Positions 1 through 9,353 of a DNA stretch of 64,000 nucleotides are shown piece after piece (positions within the stretch are counted from its first letter, which is position 1; each line of letters opens with the position of its first letter). Made by a program: the position numbers and the translations under genes. The stretch spans positions 62,001 to 126,000 of the forward strand of contig CANNDD010000007.1 of the NCBI GenBank assembly GCA_947503285.1, in the 5' to 3' direction. Under the pieces are notes generated by a model. The model was not told where the DNA came from and searched no databases. It was given only the letters and a program-made list of their open reading frames with translations. This DNA comes from an uncultured Croceitalea sp. Lineage in GTDB: Bacteria > Bacteroidota > Bacteroidia > Flavobacteriales > Flavobacteriaceae.

Positions 1-1
1 T

Positions 2-262
2 GATAAGGATTTACATAATAAATTTGAGGAAGCAGTGAAACTTGTAAATGATTTTACCGAACCACTGCCCGCCGACCTTCTTTTAAAACTATATGCTTAT
101 TATAAAATTGCAAATAAAAACTACAGCAATCCCGGCAGTAAAACCCCATTGATCAATGCCTTTAAGGCAAATGCCCTTATTCAAGCGCAGCATATTGGTA
201 GAAAACAGGCAATGAAAAAGTATATTGAATTGGTCGCTAAGGAAATCAAGGAATCCGATTAA
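2..262 (+). CDS. Acyl-CoA-binding protein (5' end outside window)
   Basis: Acyl-CoA-binding proteins are small cytosolic helical proteins that carry long-chain acyl-CoA esters. The open frame runs from the window edge, so the true start lies upstream; a GTG at 35 is internal, because the residues before it (DKDLHNKFEEA) fit the first helix of the fold. Visible family features are the LLKLYAYYK core, where the tyrosine and lysine normally contact the CoA, then a K-A-N segment and a final helix with KYIELV. The full protein would be about 90 residues, normal for the family. The last 17 bases overlap the end of the convergent membrane hydroxylase gene. Confidence 0.85.
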   Translation, partial: DKDLHNKFEEAVKLVNDFTEPLPADLLLKLYAYYKIANKNYSNPGSKTPLINAFKANALIQAQHIGRKQAMKKYIELVAKEIKESD

Positions 263-1523
263 TTGTGGTATCTGGCGATTCCTTATCCTCTTTCATCGTA
301 AAATAAATGCCACCAAGAATAGTGATCATAAAGTAGCACGAAACCAAGATACTTCCAAAAGACCAAAGTCCATTTATACCGAACCAATCGCCAGTACCAA
401 GAATCAAGGCAATACCTAGAATACCTCGAAAAACCTCAATCCCGACGGCATACCCTTTTTTATCCATTAAGGTGGTGTAGCCATAAATCCCTACAAACAC
501 AAAAGCTCCAAATTGCAATAGCCCGGCAAGACCGATTTCTGAATAATTATAAAACATGTAAAGCATCAAGAACGTATTGAATAAAAGTTGAAAAACAGCA
601 TATACTTTTAAGGCAAAAGATGCTTCTGGCCTATATTTTTTAAAATGATACACATTATCAATACCGTGAACTGGATACTTCTTTACAACATCTTGCGGAC
701 GCCAACCGGTGGGCATAAACCATATTCGTAATTTATCATACCAACTGGTTGTACGCCAAGCATCCTTACAAAGCCGCCATACATGCTGAAAATTAATTAG
801 AATAGGATTCCACGTGTTGGCGGGTTTCAGCACCCCATATCTTGGCGGAACTGTCGGTAATTCTTCTTGAAACGTTCCGAAAATCCTATCCCAAACACAT
901 AAAATCTGGCCTAAGTTCTTATCAATATACTCGGAATTGATGGCATGATGAACCCGATGTTGCGAGGGCGTAACAATGATATACTCCAGCCAACCCATCT
1001 TACCAATATGTTGGGTATGATACCAAAATTGGGCAAATAAATGTATTGGGGCCAAAATAGCGATTACTTCATTTGGCACTCCTAAAATTGCGGCAGGTAA
1101 CAATAACAAGGCAAAATAACCCACCAAATTCGAGATGGATTGTCGTAAAGCACAGGCTAAATTAAATTCTTCACTACTGTGGTGAATTACATGTTGGTTC
1201 CAAAAAATATTGACGTGATGATTTAGCCTATGGTTCCAATATCCGGCAAAATCAATGGCTAAGAAGGCCAATATCCAGACTGGCCAGGTCGCTTTCAACT
1301 CAAAAATGGAGAAAACCCCCAATAAAACTGGATAACTGACCAAAACCAAAACCAATCCCAATGAATCTTTGATAATATTCGTTAAACCTGAACTTAGGCT
1401 GCTAACGGTATCCATAACGTTATGTTTCTGGTCTTTAACAAAATGACCGTATAGCACTTCTAGCAGTACTAGACCGGTAAAGAAAGGAATGGCATAAACA
1501 AGGGCTTTAGCATAGGTTTCCAT
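246..1523 (-). CDS. Sterol desaturase/fatty acid hydroxylase family membrane protein, alkylglycerol-monooxygenase-like
   Basis: Predicted di-iron integral membrane hydroxylase of 425 aa. The eight-histidine signature is visible: HRLNHH at residues 98-103, HVIHH at 111-115 followed by SSEEFN, and HRVHH at 189-193. The context YWNHRLNHHVNIFW and SSEEFNLACALRQS is closer to animal alkylglycerol monooxygenase (TMEM195) than to sterol C5 desaturases. Hydrophobic segments lie before the His motifs and in a C-terminal block around residues 310-410, as in that subgroup. It starts 11 bases after the stop of the GH109-like gene, so the two are probably co-transcribed. Substrate is inferred only; ether lipids or other membrane lipids are possible. 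Confidence 0.8.
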   Translation of the reverse strand: METYAKALVYAIPFFTGLVLLEVLYGHFVKDQKHNVMDTVSSLSSGLTNIIKDSLGLVLVLVSYPVLLGVFSIFELKATWPVWILAFLAIDFAGYWNHRLNHHVNIFWNQHVIHHSSEEFNLACALRQSISNLVGYFALLLLPAAILGVPNEVIAILAPIHLFAQFWYHTQHIGKMGWLEYIIVTPSQHRVHHAINSEYIDKNLGQILCVWDRIFGTFQEELPTVPPRYGVLKPANTWNPILINFQHVWRLCKDAWRTTSWYDKLRIWFMPTGWRPQDVVKKYPVHGIDNVYHFKKYRPEASFALKVYAVFQLLFNTFLMLYMFYNYSEIGLAGLLQFGAFVFVGIYGYTTLMDKKGYAVGIEVFRGILGIALILGTGDWFGINGLWSFGSILVSCYFMITILGGIYFTMKEDKESPDTTINRIP

Positions 1524-1534
1524 AGAACCAAAAA

Positions 1535-2923
1535 TTACTCAATAATTTGCAATGGTGCTGTCCCTTTCCAATTTCCCCTTGTAAAATCAGGAAAAGGTTG
1601 CGGGGCACCCCCACTGGCAACAGAACGCTCGCTCAAGGGAGCTACCGCACTCCAAAAACAACCTTCATAAACATTTTGATCTAAGGGTAGGCCTTGCTGC
1701 AGGCATTCTACAATGCGATATACCATAATACCATCCATACCGCCATGACCACTTCCCTTAGCAGCTTTATTCAATCGTTTATATAAAGGATGATCGTATT
1801 TTTCATACAGTTTTTGCAATTTTCCCCCTTGTACCCAAGAATGGTGGTCTTTGGTAATACCTTCAATCCCACCTTCTAAAGCAACCCTAGTCGGAAAACC
1901 TGCCAAGACACCTTTAGTGCCTTGTATTAAATTCAATCGCGAGTAGGGCCTGGGGCTTGTTTCATCCCATTGCACCATTATGGTTTTGCCCATTTGGGTT
2001 TTAATGATGGATGTATTTAAATCACCCCCCTTAAAATCCAATGCATTCCATTTGTGATCTTCTGAATAGTTTTTCTTTGCATATGCGGCTCTTCCTCTGG
2101 ATGGCGTTGAAAATGAAACCAGACTCCCAAAGGTGTCGTCACCCCTACCCAAGTTCATATATTGCGCTACTGGCCCTAAACCATGGGTGGGATATAGATT
2201 ACCGTTTCGCTTCGCATAGTGGTGTGTTCTCCAAGAACCTGTTCCTCGCTGCTGTTCTTCCATCTGCCAACGCAACTCATGAATATACGCGGCCTCTGCA
2301 TGAAGCGGCTCCCCTATTACACCTTGCCTACACATGTTCAAGAACATGAGTTCGTCACGGCTATAGTTCACATTCTCCAACATCATACAATGTTTTTGTG
2401 TCCGCTCGCTAGTATCAATGATGTCCCACATTTCGGATAGGGTAACCGCAATAGGCACTTCGACAAAAGCATGGGCACCTTGTTTCATGGCCTCAATGGC
2501 CATAGGCGCATGATTATTCCAATTGGTAGCAATAAAAACGACTTGGGGCTTTACTTCTTTGAGCATCTTTCCCCATTGGTGCTCATCACCAAAGTATTGC
2601 GCAATATTCTGATGCCTGTTTTCATCGGAAACTTCACGGACCCAGCCCGCCTTTTGTTTCACCAAATCTTCATGTACATCACAAATCGCCACCACTTCGG
2701 TATTCGGTAAAGCCGCCAAAAACTTTAAATGATCTCCGCCCCTAGCACCCACCCCAATAAAAGCTGCCCTTACCTGCTCTAACTTAGGTGCTGCATAATC
2801 ACCCATATATTGAGCATATAAAGGGCGTTCTTTTGTGGCATTCAAATAATTCGGCACTACAGCTACTGCTGCTGCCGAAAGGGAGGTCTTTTTTAGAAAC
2901 TTACGTCGATCTAAATTCTTCAT
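1535..2923 (-). CDS. Gfo/Idh/MocA family oxidoreductase, GH109-type (alpha-N-acetylgalactosaminidase-like), Tat leader
   Basis: A 462-aa protein with an NAD-binding Rossmann start (GVGARG, residues 57-62) after a twin-arginine leader (DRRKFLKK at 5-12, then an alanine-rich stretch). GH109 enzymes cleave alpha-N-acetylgalactosaminides by an NAD-dependent redox mechanism. The sequence carries the family context: LENVNYSRDELMFLNM, GTGSWRTHHYAKRNGNLYPTHGLGP (active-site Tyr and His expected in YPTHG at 244-248). The Tat leader fits a protein folded around NAD before export. It lies 58 bases downstream of the YdeP-like gene on the same strand. Exact sugar specificity cannot be read from the sequence; related Gfo/Idh enzymes of other activity remain possible. 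Confidence 0.85.
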   Translation of the reverse strand: MKNLDRRKFLKKTSLSAAAVAVVPNYLNATKERPLYAQYMGDYAAPKLEQVRAAFIGVGARGGDHLKFLAALPNTEVVAICDVHEDLVKQKAGWVREVSDENRHQNIAQYFGDEHQWGKMLKEVKPQVVFIATNWNNHAPMAIEAMKQGAHAFVEVPIAVTLSEMWDIIDTSERTQKHCMMLENVNYSRDELMFLNMCRQGVIGEPLHAEAAYIHELRWQMEEQQRGTGSWRTHHYAKRNGNLYPTHGLGPVAQYMNLGRGDDTFGSLVSFSTPSRGRAAYAKKNYSEDHKWNALDFKGGDLNTSIIKTQMGKTIMVQWDETSPRPYSRLNLIQGTKGVLAGFPTRVALEGGIEGITKDHHSWVQGGKLQKLYEKYDHPLYKRLNKAAKGSGHGGMDGIMVYRIVECLQQGLPLDQNVYEGCFWSAVAPLSERSVASGGAPQPFPDFTRGNWKGTAPLQIIE

Positions 2924-2981
2924 GGTATCATTTTATGAGACAATCAGGGGAATTATCTGTTTAAAATAGAAAAAAATCTAC

Positions 2982-5297
2982 TTAGTGGTCTGATTTCAAT
3001 GGGGGCACCTCTACTTTTACAATAATGGACTTACTAACAGGAGTGTTGCTTTTTCGAGCAAACTCATCAATCGGCACCAAAACATTGGTTTCAGGGAAAT
3101 AGGCTGCCAAATTTCCTGAAGGGATATTATAAGGAATCACCTTGAATTTCTCCGCTCTACGAACAACGCCATGATAATTTGAGGTCAAATCCATAATCTG
3201 CTGGTCTTCAATTCCTCTTACCCTCATATCCTTAGGATTCATAAAAACAATCCGTCTTTCCCCATAAATACCCCTATACCTATCGTTCATATCATAGATA
3301 GTCGTATTGAACTGATCATGACTTCGAATGGTCATTAAGACGAATTCATCTGCTTCGGGGCTATGCTCCGCTAATTTACAAACGGAGAATTGCGCACGAC
3401 CATTTGGCAGTTTTGAAAAATCAGCTTCCCGAGCGTTATTGGGTAAATAAAAGCCCGACCCTTTTGAACGTTTTGAATAATTTTCATAGCCCTCATAGAC
3501 CTCTGAGATCTTACTTCGAATTAGGTCATAATCTTCCCCTAATGATAACCAATTCACATTATGATTACCTTTAAAATAGGCGTTGGCCATTTCACCTACT
3601 ATGCTTGGTTCACTTTTTAATGATGCGCTGATAGGGACCCTACCCCCCGAGCTCTGGTGAACTTTGCCCATACTATTCTCAACGGTTACGAACCTACGTT
3701 TACCGTTTATCCCGTCCAATTCCGTTCTACCCAAAGTAGGAAGAATAAGTGCTGTTTTACCCGTAATTAAATGCCCTCTATTCAATTTGGTACTTATAGC
3801 TACGGTCAAATCGCAGTTCTGTAATGCCTTAGCCGTATAATTGGTATCTGATGCGGCGGAAACAAAATTGCCACCGAGAGCTATAAAAACCTTGGCTTTA
3901 CCCTCATACATTGCTTTTATACAATGCACGGTATCAAGACCTTCTTTTTCTGGTGCATCAAAATCAAAAACCTTTTTCAAAGCGTTGTTCAAAGGTTTGG
4001 ACACATGATGCATGATACCGACGCTTCTATCACCTTGAACGTTACTATGCCCACGTACCGGACACGTGCCGGCCCCTTTTTTGCCGATACTACCTTTTAA
4101 CAATAGTAAATTGACGCATTCCTTGATATTATCAACTCCGTTCTTATGCTGGGTCAAGCCCATTGCCCAGCAAATGATAATCTTATTTTTGACAGCCAAT
4201 AGTTCAACGGCTTCGTTGACTTTTTCAGAGGCTACTCCAGACAGTGCCAATAATCCTTCATCAGTATGGCTGTCTAAATCATCTAGTAATGCCTCATATC
4301 CTCCTGTTTTATTTTGTATAAAATCTTGATCAAATACAGCAAATCCGTTTCGCTCTTTCTCTAATAATCGCTTCATCAACAGTTTTAATAAGGCGACATC
4401 TTGATTGATCTTGACTTGAAGGAAAATGTCGGTCAAGACGGTACCGGTTCCGATGATTCCATCAATTTTTTGTGGATTTTTAAATCGTACCAAACCAGCT
4501 TCCTCTAAAGGATTTATAGTGATGATTTTTCCACCGTTCTTTTTACACCGTTCCAAGGCCGAAAGCATTCGAGGGTGATTGGTACCCGGGTTTTGCCCCA
4601 TTACCATAACCACTTCGGCCTCGTGCAAATCATCTAAAGTCACCGATCCTTTGCCAATTCCCAAAGTCTCACTCAGTCCTACCCCGCTAGACTCATGACA
4701 CATATTAGAGCAATCGGGCATGTTATTGGTGCCAAAAGCGCGTACAAAAAGCCCGTACAAAAAGGCGGCTTCATTACTTGAACGGCCTGAGGTGTAAAAC
4801 ACGGCTTCATCTGGTGAATTTAGTTTACGTAGTTCTTCTGCTATTAACTTAAAAGCATTGGACCATGTAATGGGTTTATAGTGAACGGAATCTGATCTAA
4901 GAAGCATCGGTTCGGTCAATCGACCGCTCTTACCGATTTCGAAATCAGACCATCGAGATAATTCTTCTACGGAGTGTCGCTCAAAGAATGCCGCGTCAGC
5001 TCGTTCAGGGCTTGTTTCTTCTGCAATAGCCTTTGCACCATTCTCACAATATTCACCTAATTTAGAAGGGGTTTCAGGATCGGGCCAAGCGCAGCCCGGG
5101 CAATCAAAACCTTCTTTTTGATTCATTGCACTAAGGGTAACCAAAGATTTGAACAATCCCGTTTCTTTGTTTAAATGTGCAATTGTTTTTTTAATAGCTG
5201 TTGCACCAGCTGCATATTCAGCCGGCTCCGTAACTTTCAAGTTGGCAAATTGAATAGTACCCGTAGTTGAAATAGTACGTCTAGTTTTTTTTTCCAT
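2982..5297 (-). CDS. FdhF/YdeP family molybdopterin oxidoreductase
   Basis: A 771-aa homologue of the YdeP group, relatives of formate dehydrogenase H that bind a molybdenum bis-MGD cofactor. Seen here: CPGCAWPDP at 66-74 and Cys84, the reduced N-terminal cysteine set typical of this group (the usual four-Cys cluster motif of FdhF is not complete), and the CSNMCHESSG motif with Cys196 and Cys200, one of which would ligate the metal. The C-terminal dinucleotide-binding domain is present (VLMTIRSHDQFNTTIYDMNDRYRGIYG). E. coli YdeP is linked to acid resistance; the substrate of this group is not established. No Tat leader, so it should be cytoplasmic. Sits in a same-strand run with hydrolase genes. 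Confidence 0.9.
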   Translation of the reverse strand: MEKKTRRTISTTGTIQFANLKVTEPAEYAAGATAIKKTIAHLNKETGLFKSLVTLSAMNQKEGFDCPGCAWPDPETPSKLGEYCENGAKAIAEETSPERADAAFFERHSVEELSRWSDFEIGKSGRLTEPMLLRSDSVHYKPITWSNAFKLIAEELRKLNSPDEAVFYTSGRSSNEAAFLYGLFVRAFGTNNMPDCSNMCHESSGVGLSETLGIGKGSVTLDDLHEAEVVMVMGQNPGTNHPRMLSALERCKKNGGKIITINPLEEAGLVRFKNPQKIDGIIGTGTVLTDIFLQVKINQDVALLKLLMKRLLEKERNGFAVFDQDFIQNKTGGYEALLDDLDSHTDEGLLALSGVASEKVNEAVELLAVKNKIIICWAMGLTQHKNGVDNIKECVNLLLLKGSIGKKGAGTCPVRGHSNVQGDRSVGIMHHVSKPLNNALKKVFDFDAPEKEGLDTVHCIKAMYEGKAKVFIALGGNFVSAASDTNYTAKALQNCDLTVAISTKLNRGHLITGKTALILPTLGRTELDGINGKRRFVTVENSMGKVHQSSGGRVPISASLKSEPSIVGEMANAYFKGNHNVNWLSLGEDYDLIRSKISEVYEGYENYSKRSKGSGFYLPNNAREADFSKLPNGRAQFSVCKLAEHSPEADEFVLMTIRSHDQFNTTIYDMNDRYRGIYGERRIVFMNPKDMRVRGIEDQQIMDLTSNYHGVVRRAEKFKVIPYNIPSGNLAAYFPETNVLVPIDEFARKSNTPVSKSIIVKVEVPPLKSDH

Positions 5298-5337
5298 AGC
5301 TATACAAAATGACTGTAATCTTAGTTATACCTAAAAA

Positions 5338-6222
5338 TTAAACCAATTTTTCTTTAAAAAATTCAATGGTACGCTTCCAGGCAAGTTCGGCAGCTTCTTT
5401 GTTGTATCTCGCGGTAGTGGTATTATGAAAACCGTGGTTTACCTCAGGGTATATGAATGCTTGGTATTCTTTACCCTCAACTTTAAGACTTTCCTCATAA
5501 GCCGGCCATCCCGCATTCACGCGTTTATCCAAACCTGCAAATTGAAGTAGTAACGGTGCTTTTATCTTGGCAATATTCTCTTTGGGTTGCCCTCCATAAA
5601 AAGGAACTGCTGCCTTTAAGTCTGATACTTGTGTTGCCATCATGTTGGCAATCCATCCCCCAAAACAAAAACCTACTACCCCGATTTTACCGTTACAATC
5701 TTCATGATTCTTTAGATACCCAAAAGCAGCAATAAAATCTTCAAGCATCTTATTACGATCACGTTTTCTTTGCATCGCCCGCCCTTCATCATCATTGCCG
5801 GGATAGCCCCCTAATGGAGTCAGTGCATCGGGTGCTATAGTAATAAAACCTTCTAAAGCAGCCCTTCTTGCGGTATCTTCAATATATGGATTTAAACCCC
5901 TGTTCTCATGTACCACTACAATACCCCCTAGTTTACCTTCGAACGTTTTTGGTTTTGATAGTAGTGCTTTGATTTCACCTCCCCCTTTCCCTGAATTATA
6001 GGTGATAAATTCTGAATCAAGTTTTGGATCTTTTGGATTCACCAACATGGTATCGGTGTAGTTGGGCATCATAAAGCTCAATAAACTGGGTAAGGTAAGG
6101 CCACCTATGGTATATAAGGACAGTTTTTCTATAAATTCCCTTCGTTGAATTTTATTATGGGCATAATCATCATAGAGGTCAAATACCTCTTGTGGGATGT
6201 CTTCTTTTTTCAATTGCTTCAT
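5338..6222 (-). CDS. Dienelactone hydrolase family protein with Tat-like leader
   Basis: Alpha/beta hydrolase of 294 aa counted from the ATG at 6222. The frame is open to 6303, but that would run into the upstream hydrolase gene; the ATG at 6222 leaves a 10-base gap and gives the leader QRREFIEKLSLYTIGG, a twin-arginine-type signal placed about 26 residues in. The dienelactone hydrolase triad is visible: Cys186 in GFCFGG, Asp232 in GLDKR and His263 in NHGF. Family members open lactones or esters. It follows the metallo-beta-lactamase fold gene as a likely operon partner. Natural substrate unknown. Confidence 0.87.
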   Translation of the reverse strand: MKQLKKEDIPQEVFDLYDDYAHNKIQRREFIEKLSLYTIGGLTLPSLLSFMMPNYTDTMLVNPKDPKLDSEFITYNSGKGGGEIKALLSKPKTFEGKLGGIVVVHENRGLNPYIEDTARRAALEGFITIAPDALTPLGGYPGNDDEGRAMQRKRDRNKMLEDFIAAFGYLKNHEDCNGKIGVVGFCFGGWIANMMATQVSDLKAAVPFYGGQPKENIAKIKAPLLLQFAGLDKRVNAGWPAYEESLKVEGKEYQAFIYPEVNHGFHNTTTARYNKEAAELAWKRTIEFFKEKLV

Positions 6223-6232
6223 GATAAACGAT

Positions 6233-7117
6233 TTAGTCCGCAGATTTGTAAATAAACTCGATGATTCGATCGGCATTGATAAATCCCTGACCGTGGGTGG
6301 CATCCCATTCTTTTGAAAGCCCCAGTTTTTGCACCTGTTCTAAAGAATTTCCTTCATCCCTAGCTTTCTTTACCCGTTCGCGCAGTGTAGTTATGATCGC
6401 AGCATAGCTTTTCAAATCATCTTTAGAGGCCAACCGACCATGACCTGGAATTATCTTAGTATTGTCATCGACCATACCCAATGCCATAGTTACATTGCTG
6501 ACAAGACCATCGATATCACCACCCGAGTTCAAATCGATATAAGGATAACGGCCTACAAAAAAATTATCACCCATGTGGAGCACATTGTCTTCAAGAAAAT
6601 AATAATAAGAATCCCCATCGGTATGGGCATCGTTTACATGCATGGCATGCATGGTGTTACCATTATCTAAATACAAGGTCATTTTATCGTTGAAGGTGAT
6701 TACTGGCCATGCTGAACCTGGAGACGGCTCAGCGATCCGTCCACCACCGCGGTCTTGTTTTGTAGACATGCGCTTGCGCACATTTTCGTGGGCAATGATA
6801 ACCGCCCCCTGTTTTGCCATGTTTTCATTACCCCCAGTATGATCGCCATGCCAATGTGTGTTCAAAACCCATTTGATAGGTTTGTCGGTAAGGGTTTGGA
6901 TATGGGAAACTATTTTCTCTGATAGCGGACCAAACTGATCATCAATCAAATAGGCATTTTCAGCACCAATGGCTAGGCCCATATTACCGCCTGCCCCGAA
7001 AAGCACATAAATATTTTCAGATAACTTCTCAGAAGTAATTTCGACAGTACTCCAATCTCTTTGTGAGAATGAGCTAAAGCCAATAAAGGCAATGACCAAG
7101 GGGATCAACTTTTTCAT
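6233..7117 (-). CDS. Metallo-beta-lactamase fold hydrolase, secreted
   Basis: A 294-aa periplasmic metallohydrolase. It has a short signal peptide (MKKLIPLVIAFIGFSSFSQ) and the zinc motif HWHGDH at 88-93, a later MGDNFF segment and PGHG near residue 225, all normal for the fold. The order and length fit the general MBL-fold group rather than a proven antibiotic-hydrolysing enzyme: there is no adjacent regulator and the neighbours are a dienelactone hydrolase and redox genes. It is the first gene of a short run with the dienelactone hydrolase, ten bases apart. Whether it acts on lactams, lactones or thioesters cannot be told. Confidence 0.87.
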   Translation of the reverse strand: MKKLIPLVIAFIGFSSFSQRDWSTVEITSEKLSENIYVLFGAGGNMGLAIGAENAYLIDDQFGPLSEKIVSHIQTLTDKPIKWVLNTHWHGDHTGGNENMAKQGAVIIAHENVRKRMSTKQDRGGGRIAEPSPGSAWPVITFNDKMTLYLDNGNTMHAMHVNDAHTDGDSYYYFLEDNVLHMGDNFFVGRYPYIDLNSGGDIDGLVSNVTMALGMVDDNTKIIPGHGRLASKDDLKSYAAIITTLRERVKKARDEGNSLEQVQKLGLSKEWDATHGQGFINADRIIEFIYKSAD

Positions 7118-7167
7118 TTCTATAGTTAAAAGTTCTACCCCAGTAAGTTACGGATTTCGGGTTTATT

Positions 7168-7683
7168 TCAAACCAAAAGTAAAATAAGTGTCAATACTAC
7201 TCCGGCCGCGGCAAAATACATTCCCTTTTTGAAGATTGTCGTATTTGGCAAGAACATCCAGAACGAAGATATCACGAAGAATAAAAGGGCGCCACCAAAG
7301 AATATATTCAGAAAATATAATGGGTCTGAAGATTTGGCCTTGTGCAAATGGGTCATCTTATCTAAAACAAGGGGTAGGCGTTTAGTGGTGTAACTGACCT
7401 CTCCTGTTTGGGTATTGTAGGAGCCTCCTTTAAAAGTGGCAATACCATCGGATACCTCACTGAATTTTAAGCGCTTTATCTTGATTTCCTTACCAAGTTG
7501 TTCCGCATTTAAATTGGCGGCAACTTGTTTTTCATTCAGAATCTCCTTTTTCAAAAAATCGGTATCGCGAAAAATCAAAACGACACCACTTAGGGCATAA
7601 ACTGCCATAATCCCCGCTAAAAAGAAACCTAAATACCTGTGATAGATTCGCATTTTATTGGACACTTCCCTCTGCTTTGACAT
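7168..7683 (-). CDS. PepSY domain membrane protein
   Basis: A 171-aa inner membrane protein of the PepSY-associated type. The N-terminus KMRIYHRYLGFFLAGIMAVYALSGVVLIFRDTDFLK is the characteristic first transmembrane helix with a conserved H-R-Y-L-G. A short soluble domain (about residues 45-110) ends in MTHLHKAKSS, followed by two hydrophobic segments (about 118-140 and 150-171). Such proteins are commonly found near iron uptake or redox genes, but no such partner sits here; it is the head of the minus-strand run that continues into the hydrolase genes. Function not established. Confidence 0.75.
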   Translation of the reverse strand: MSKQREVSNKMRIYHRYLGFFLAGIMAVYALSGVVLIFRDTDFLKKEILNEKQVAANLNAEQLGKEIKIKRLKFSEVSDGIATFKGGSYNTQTGEVSYTTKRLPLVLDKMTHLHKAKSSDPLYFLNIFFGGALLFFVISSFWMFLPNTTIFKKGMYFAAAGVVLTLILLLV

Positions 7684-7777
7684 TATTTAGATTGATTTCA
7701 AACAAAGAAAAGTAATATCCATTTTACATCCTAGTTTTTGCCTAAAAACTATCTATAAATTCCGATTTAATTTGATG

Positions 7778-7785
7778 TAGTTTTG
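7778..7785 (+). promoter_or_regulatory. Putative -7 promoter element of the DMT transporter gene
   Basis: TAGTTTTG matches the Bacteroidota -7 consensus TAnnTTTG and lies 18 bases before the GTG start. No clear TTG is seen 19 bases upstream, so only the -7 half is supported. Confidence 0.45.
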
Positions 7786-7803
7786 TTGCTTGAAAATGAT
7801 TAG

Positions 7804-8634
7804 GTGAGAAAAGCGCTTCTATTTATGCTTATCAGTACGGCATCTTTCTCATTGATGAATGCCTTCATCAAATATTTGGAACACATACCCGGGTTTCAAT
7901 TGGTTTTTTTCAGATCGGTAACTTCGTTTTTTTTCGCTACTTCATACCTCATAAAGAACAACATAAAGTTGATAGGGAACCAGCCAAAGCTTTTATCATT
8001 AAGAGCATTAGCCGGATTGATCTCAATGAGCCTCTTTTTCATTTCTTTTAAGTACTTATCTATTGGTACCGCAGTCTCCCTCAGGTATATCGCTCCTATT
8101 TTCGGAGCCATTTTTGCCATTTTTTTACTAAAGGAAAGACTTAAACCCATACAAGTGCTCTTCTTTTTGGTAGCCTTTTCTGGAGTTATCATTTTAAAGG
8201 GCTTTGATGGCACCATCGATACTTATGGAATGACTTTAGTGATTATTGCATCGGTCTTTACCGGACTGGTTTATGTACTGATTCGAAAAATCGGAAAAGG
8301 CGACCACCCGGTAGTCGTGGTCAATTACTTCATGTTCTTATCAACCCTTGTAGGCGGTATCATCAGTATTTTTATATGGGTACAACCCAAAGGATGGGAT
8401 TGGTTATTACTCTTAAGCCTAGGCGTATTCGGCTATTTTGGTCAGGTGTATATGACCAAGGCTTTTCAATCGGCGCCAACCAATGTGGTCGCCCCCATAA
8501 AATATACTGAAGTCGTTTTCACCATTGGTATTGGCATTTTTTGGTTTGGTGATACTTATACCCTACTCAGTTTTCTCGGGCTCTTTTTAATTATTGGAGG
8601 CTTGGTAGCAAATACTTTGGTTAAAAAGAACTAG
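7804..8634 (+). CDS. DMT family (EamA) transporter
   Basis: A 276-aa membrane protein with about ten hydrophobic helices in two repeats, the drug/metabolite transporter layout. The first repeat ends near residue 140 (GVIILKGFDG) and the second starts with a similar pattern (TYGMTLVIIASVFTGLVYVLIRK). The start used is GTG at 7804, because an in-frame TAG lies directly before it; an ATG at 7825 is possible but would cut into the first helix. Substrate unknown; the family includes amino acid and nucleotide-sugar exporters. Its TAG stop overlaps the stop of the convergent gene by four bases (CTAG). Confidence 0.88.
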   Translation: MRKALLFMLISTASFSLMNAFIKYLEHIPGFQLVFFRSVTSFFFATSYLIKNNIKLIGNQPKLLSLRALAGLISMSLFFISFKYLSIGTAVSLRYIAPIFGAIFAIFLLKERLKPIQVLFFLVAFSGVIILKGFDGTIDTYGMTLVIIASVFTGLVYVLIRKIGKGDHPVVVVNYFMFLSTLVGGIISIFIWVQPKGWDWLLLLSLGVFGYFGQVYMTKAFQSAPTNVVAPIKYTEVVFTIGIGIFWFGDTYTLLSFLGLFLIIGGLVANTLVKKN

Positions 8635-9353
8635 TCATTTTCAAAATAATCATCCAAATTGATGTCTTCTGAGTAAGAGAAGCTTTCCAAAAGCTCACCT
8701 TTTTGACTGACCACCAAGGTTTTAGGAAATCTTCTAATCCCAAACTTTTCGACAAAGTTTCGAGCATTTGCCACCGGCATAAAATTGGATTCCTTATAAT
8801 TAAAAATGGTATTGATCATTTGTTTGCTACCGTCAAACAATATAAAGGCTCGAATGTGCTCTTTGTTTTTAGATGAATCAATCATTTCATCCAAGGCTTT
8901 AATTTCATGTTCTTTGTGATGAAACATATCTGGAAAAACCGCAAATCGAATTAGCACCAATTTACCTGTCAATTCATGTAAACTTATCTTTTTGTTATCA
9001 ATGGTATTAAAAGTAAAATTACCAAAGCTCCCTTTTGACCTATTATCGTTCTGTGGGCCTAATCCCTGTATTGTCGAATCATAAAGATATTTGACAATCC
9101 TTCCTTCCTCATCATACACCCTTTCCAACAGCAACCTAGCATTACCTTTTATAAGCGTATTAATTTCATCACTTTCAAGTTTTCTACCGCTTATTTTATC
9201 GTACACTTTATCATTGTCAAATTCAGTATCTATATATGATTTAGTATAGGATACACCTTCTTTCCTCTTTTTTTCATCTTGGCCAAAACCAAGATTAAAG
9301 AACATAATAATCACAATAAAATTTAGCTTTAATACTATCTTTAAACTTTTCAT
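8631..9353 (-). CDS. Thioredoxin-fold secreted protein without the CXXC motif
   Basis: A 240-aa protein with a signal peptide ending near GFGQ (residues 1-25). From about residue 105 it resembles the TlpA/redoxin fold: [21 protein letters not shown] is the usual beta-strand before the active site, and [19 protein letters not shown] carries the cis-proline region. The active-site cysteines are missing: the CXXC position reads VFPDMFHH, and the protein has no cysteine that I can see. It therefore cannot work as a normal disulfide reductase. The ATG overlaps the valS stop by four bases (ATGA), so it is likely translated after valS. Function not known. Confidence 0.65.
   Translation of the reverse strand: MKSLKIVLKLNFIVIIMFFNLGFGQDEKKRKEGVSYTKSYIDTEFDNDKVYDKISGRKLESDEINTLIKGNARLLLERVYDEEGRIVKYLYDSTIQGLGPQNDNRSKGSFGNFTFNTIDNKKISLHELTGKLVLIRFAVFPDMFHHKEHEIKALDEMIDSSKNKEHIRAFILFDGSKQMINTIFNYKESNFMPVANARNFVEKFGIRRFPKTLVVSQKGELLESFSYSEDINLDDYFEND

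Noticed and set aside
35-262. GTG at 35 as the start of the acyl-CoA-binding protein
   Set aside because: The frame is open to the window edge and the upstream residues fit the first helix of the fold, so the gene is cut by the window.
6233-7117. A true beta-lactamase resistance gene
   Set aside because: Only the general HxHxDH fold motif is present; neighbours are metabolic and no resistance-specific features can be seen.
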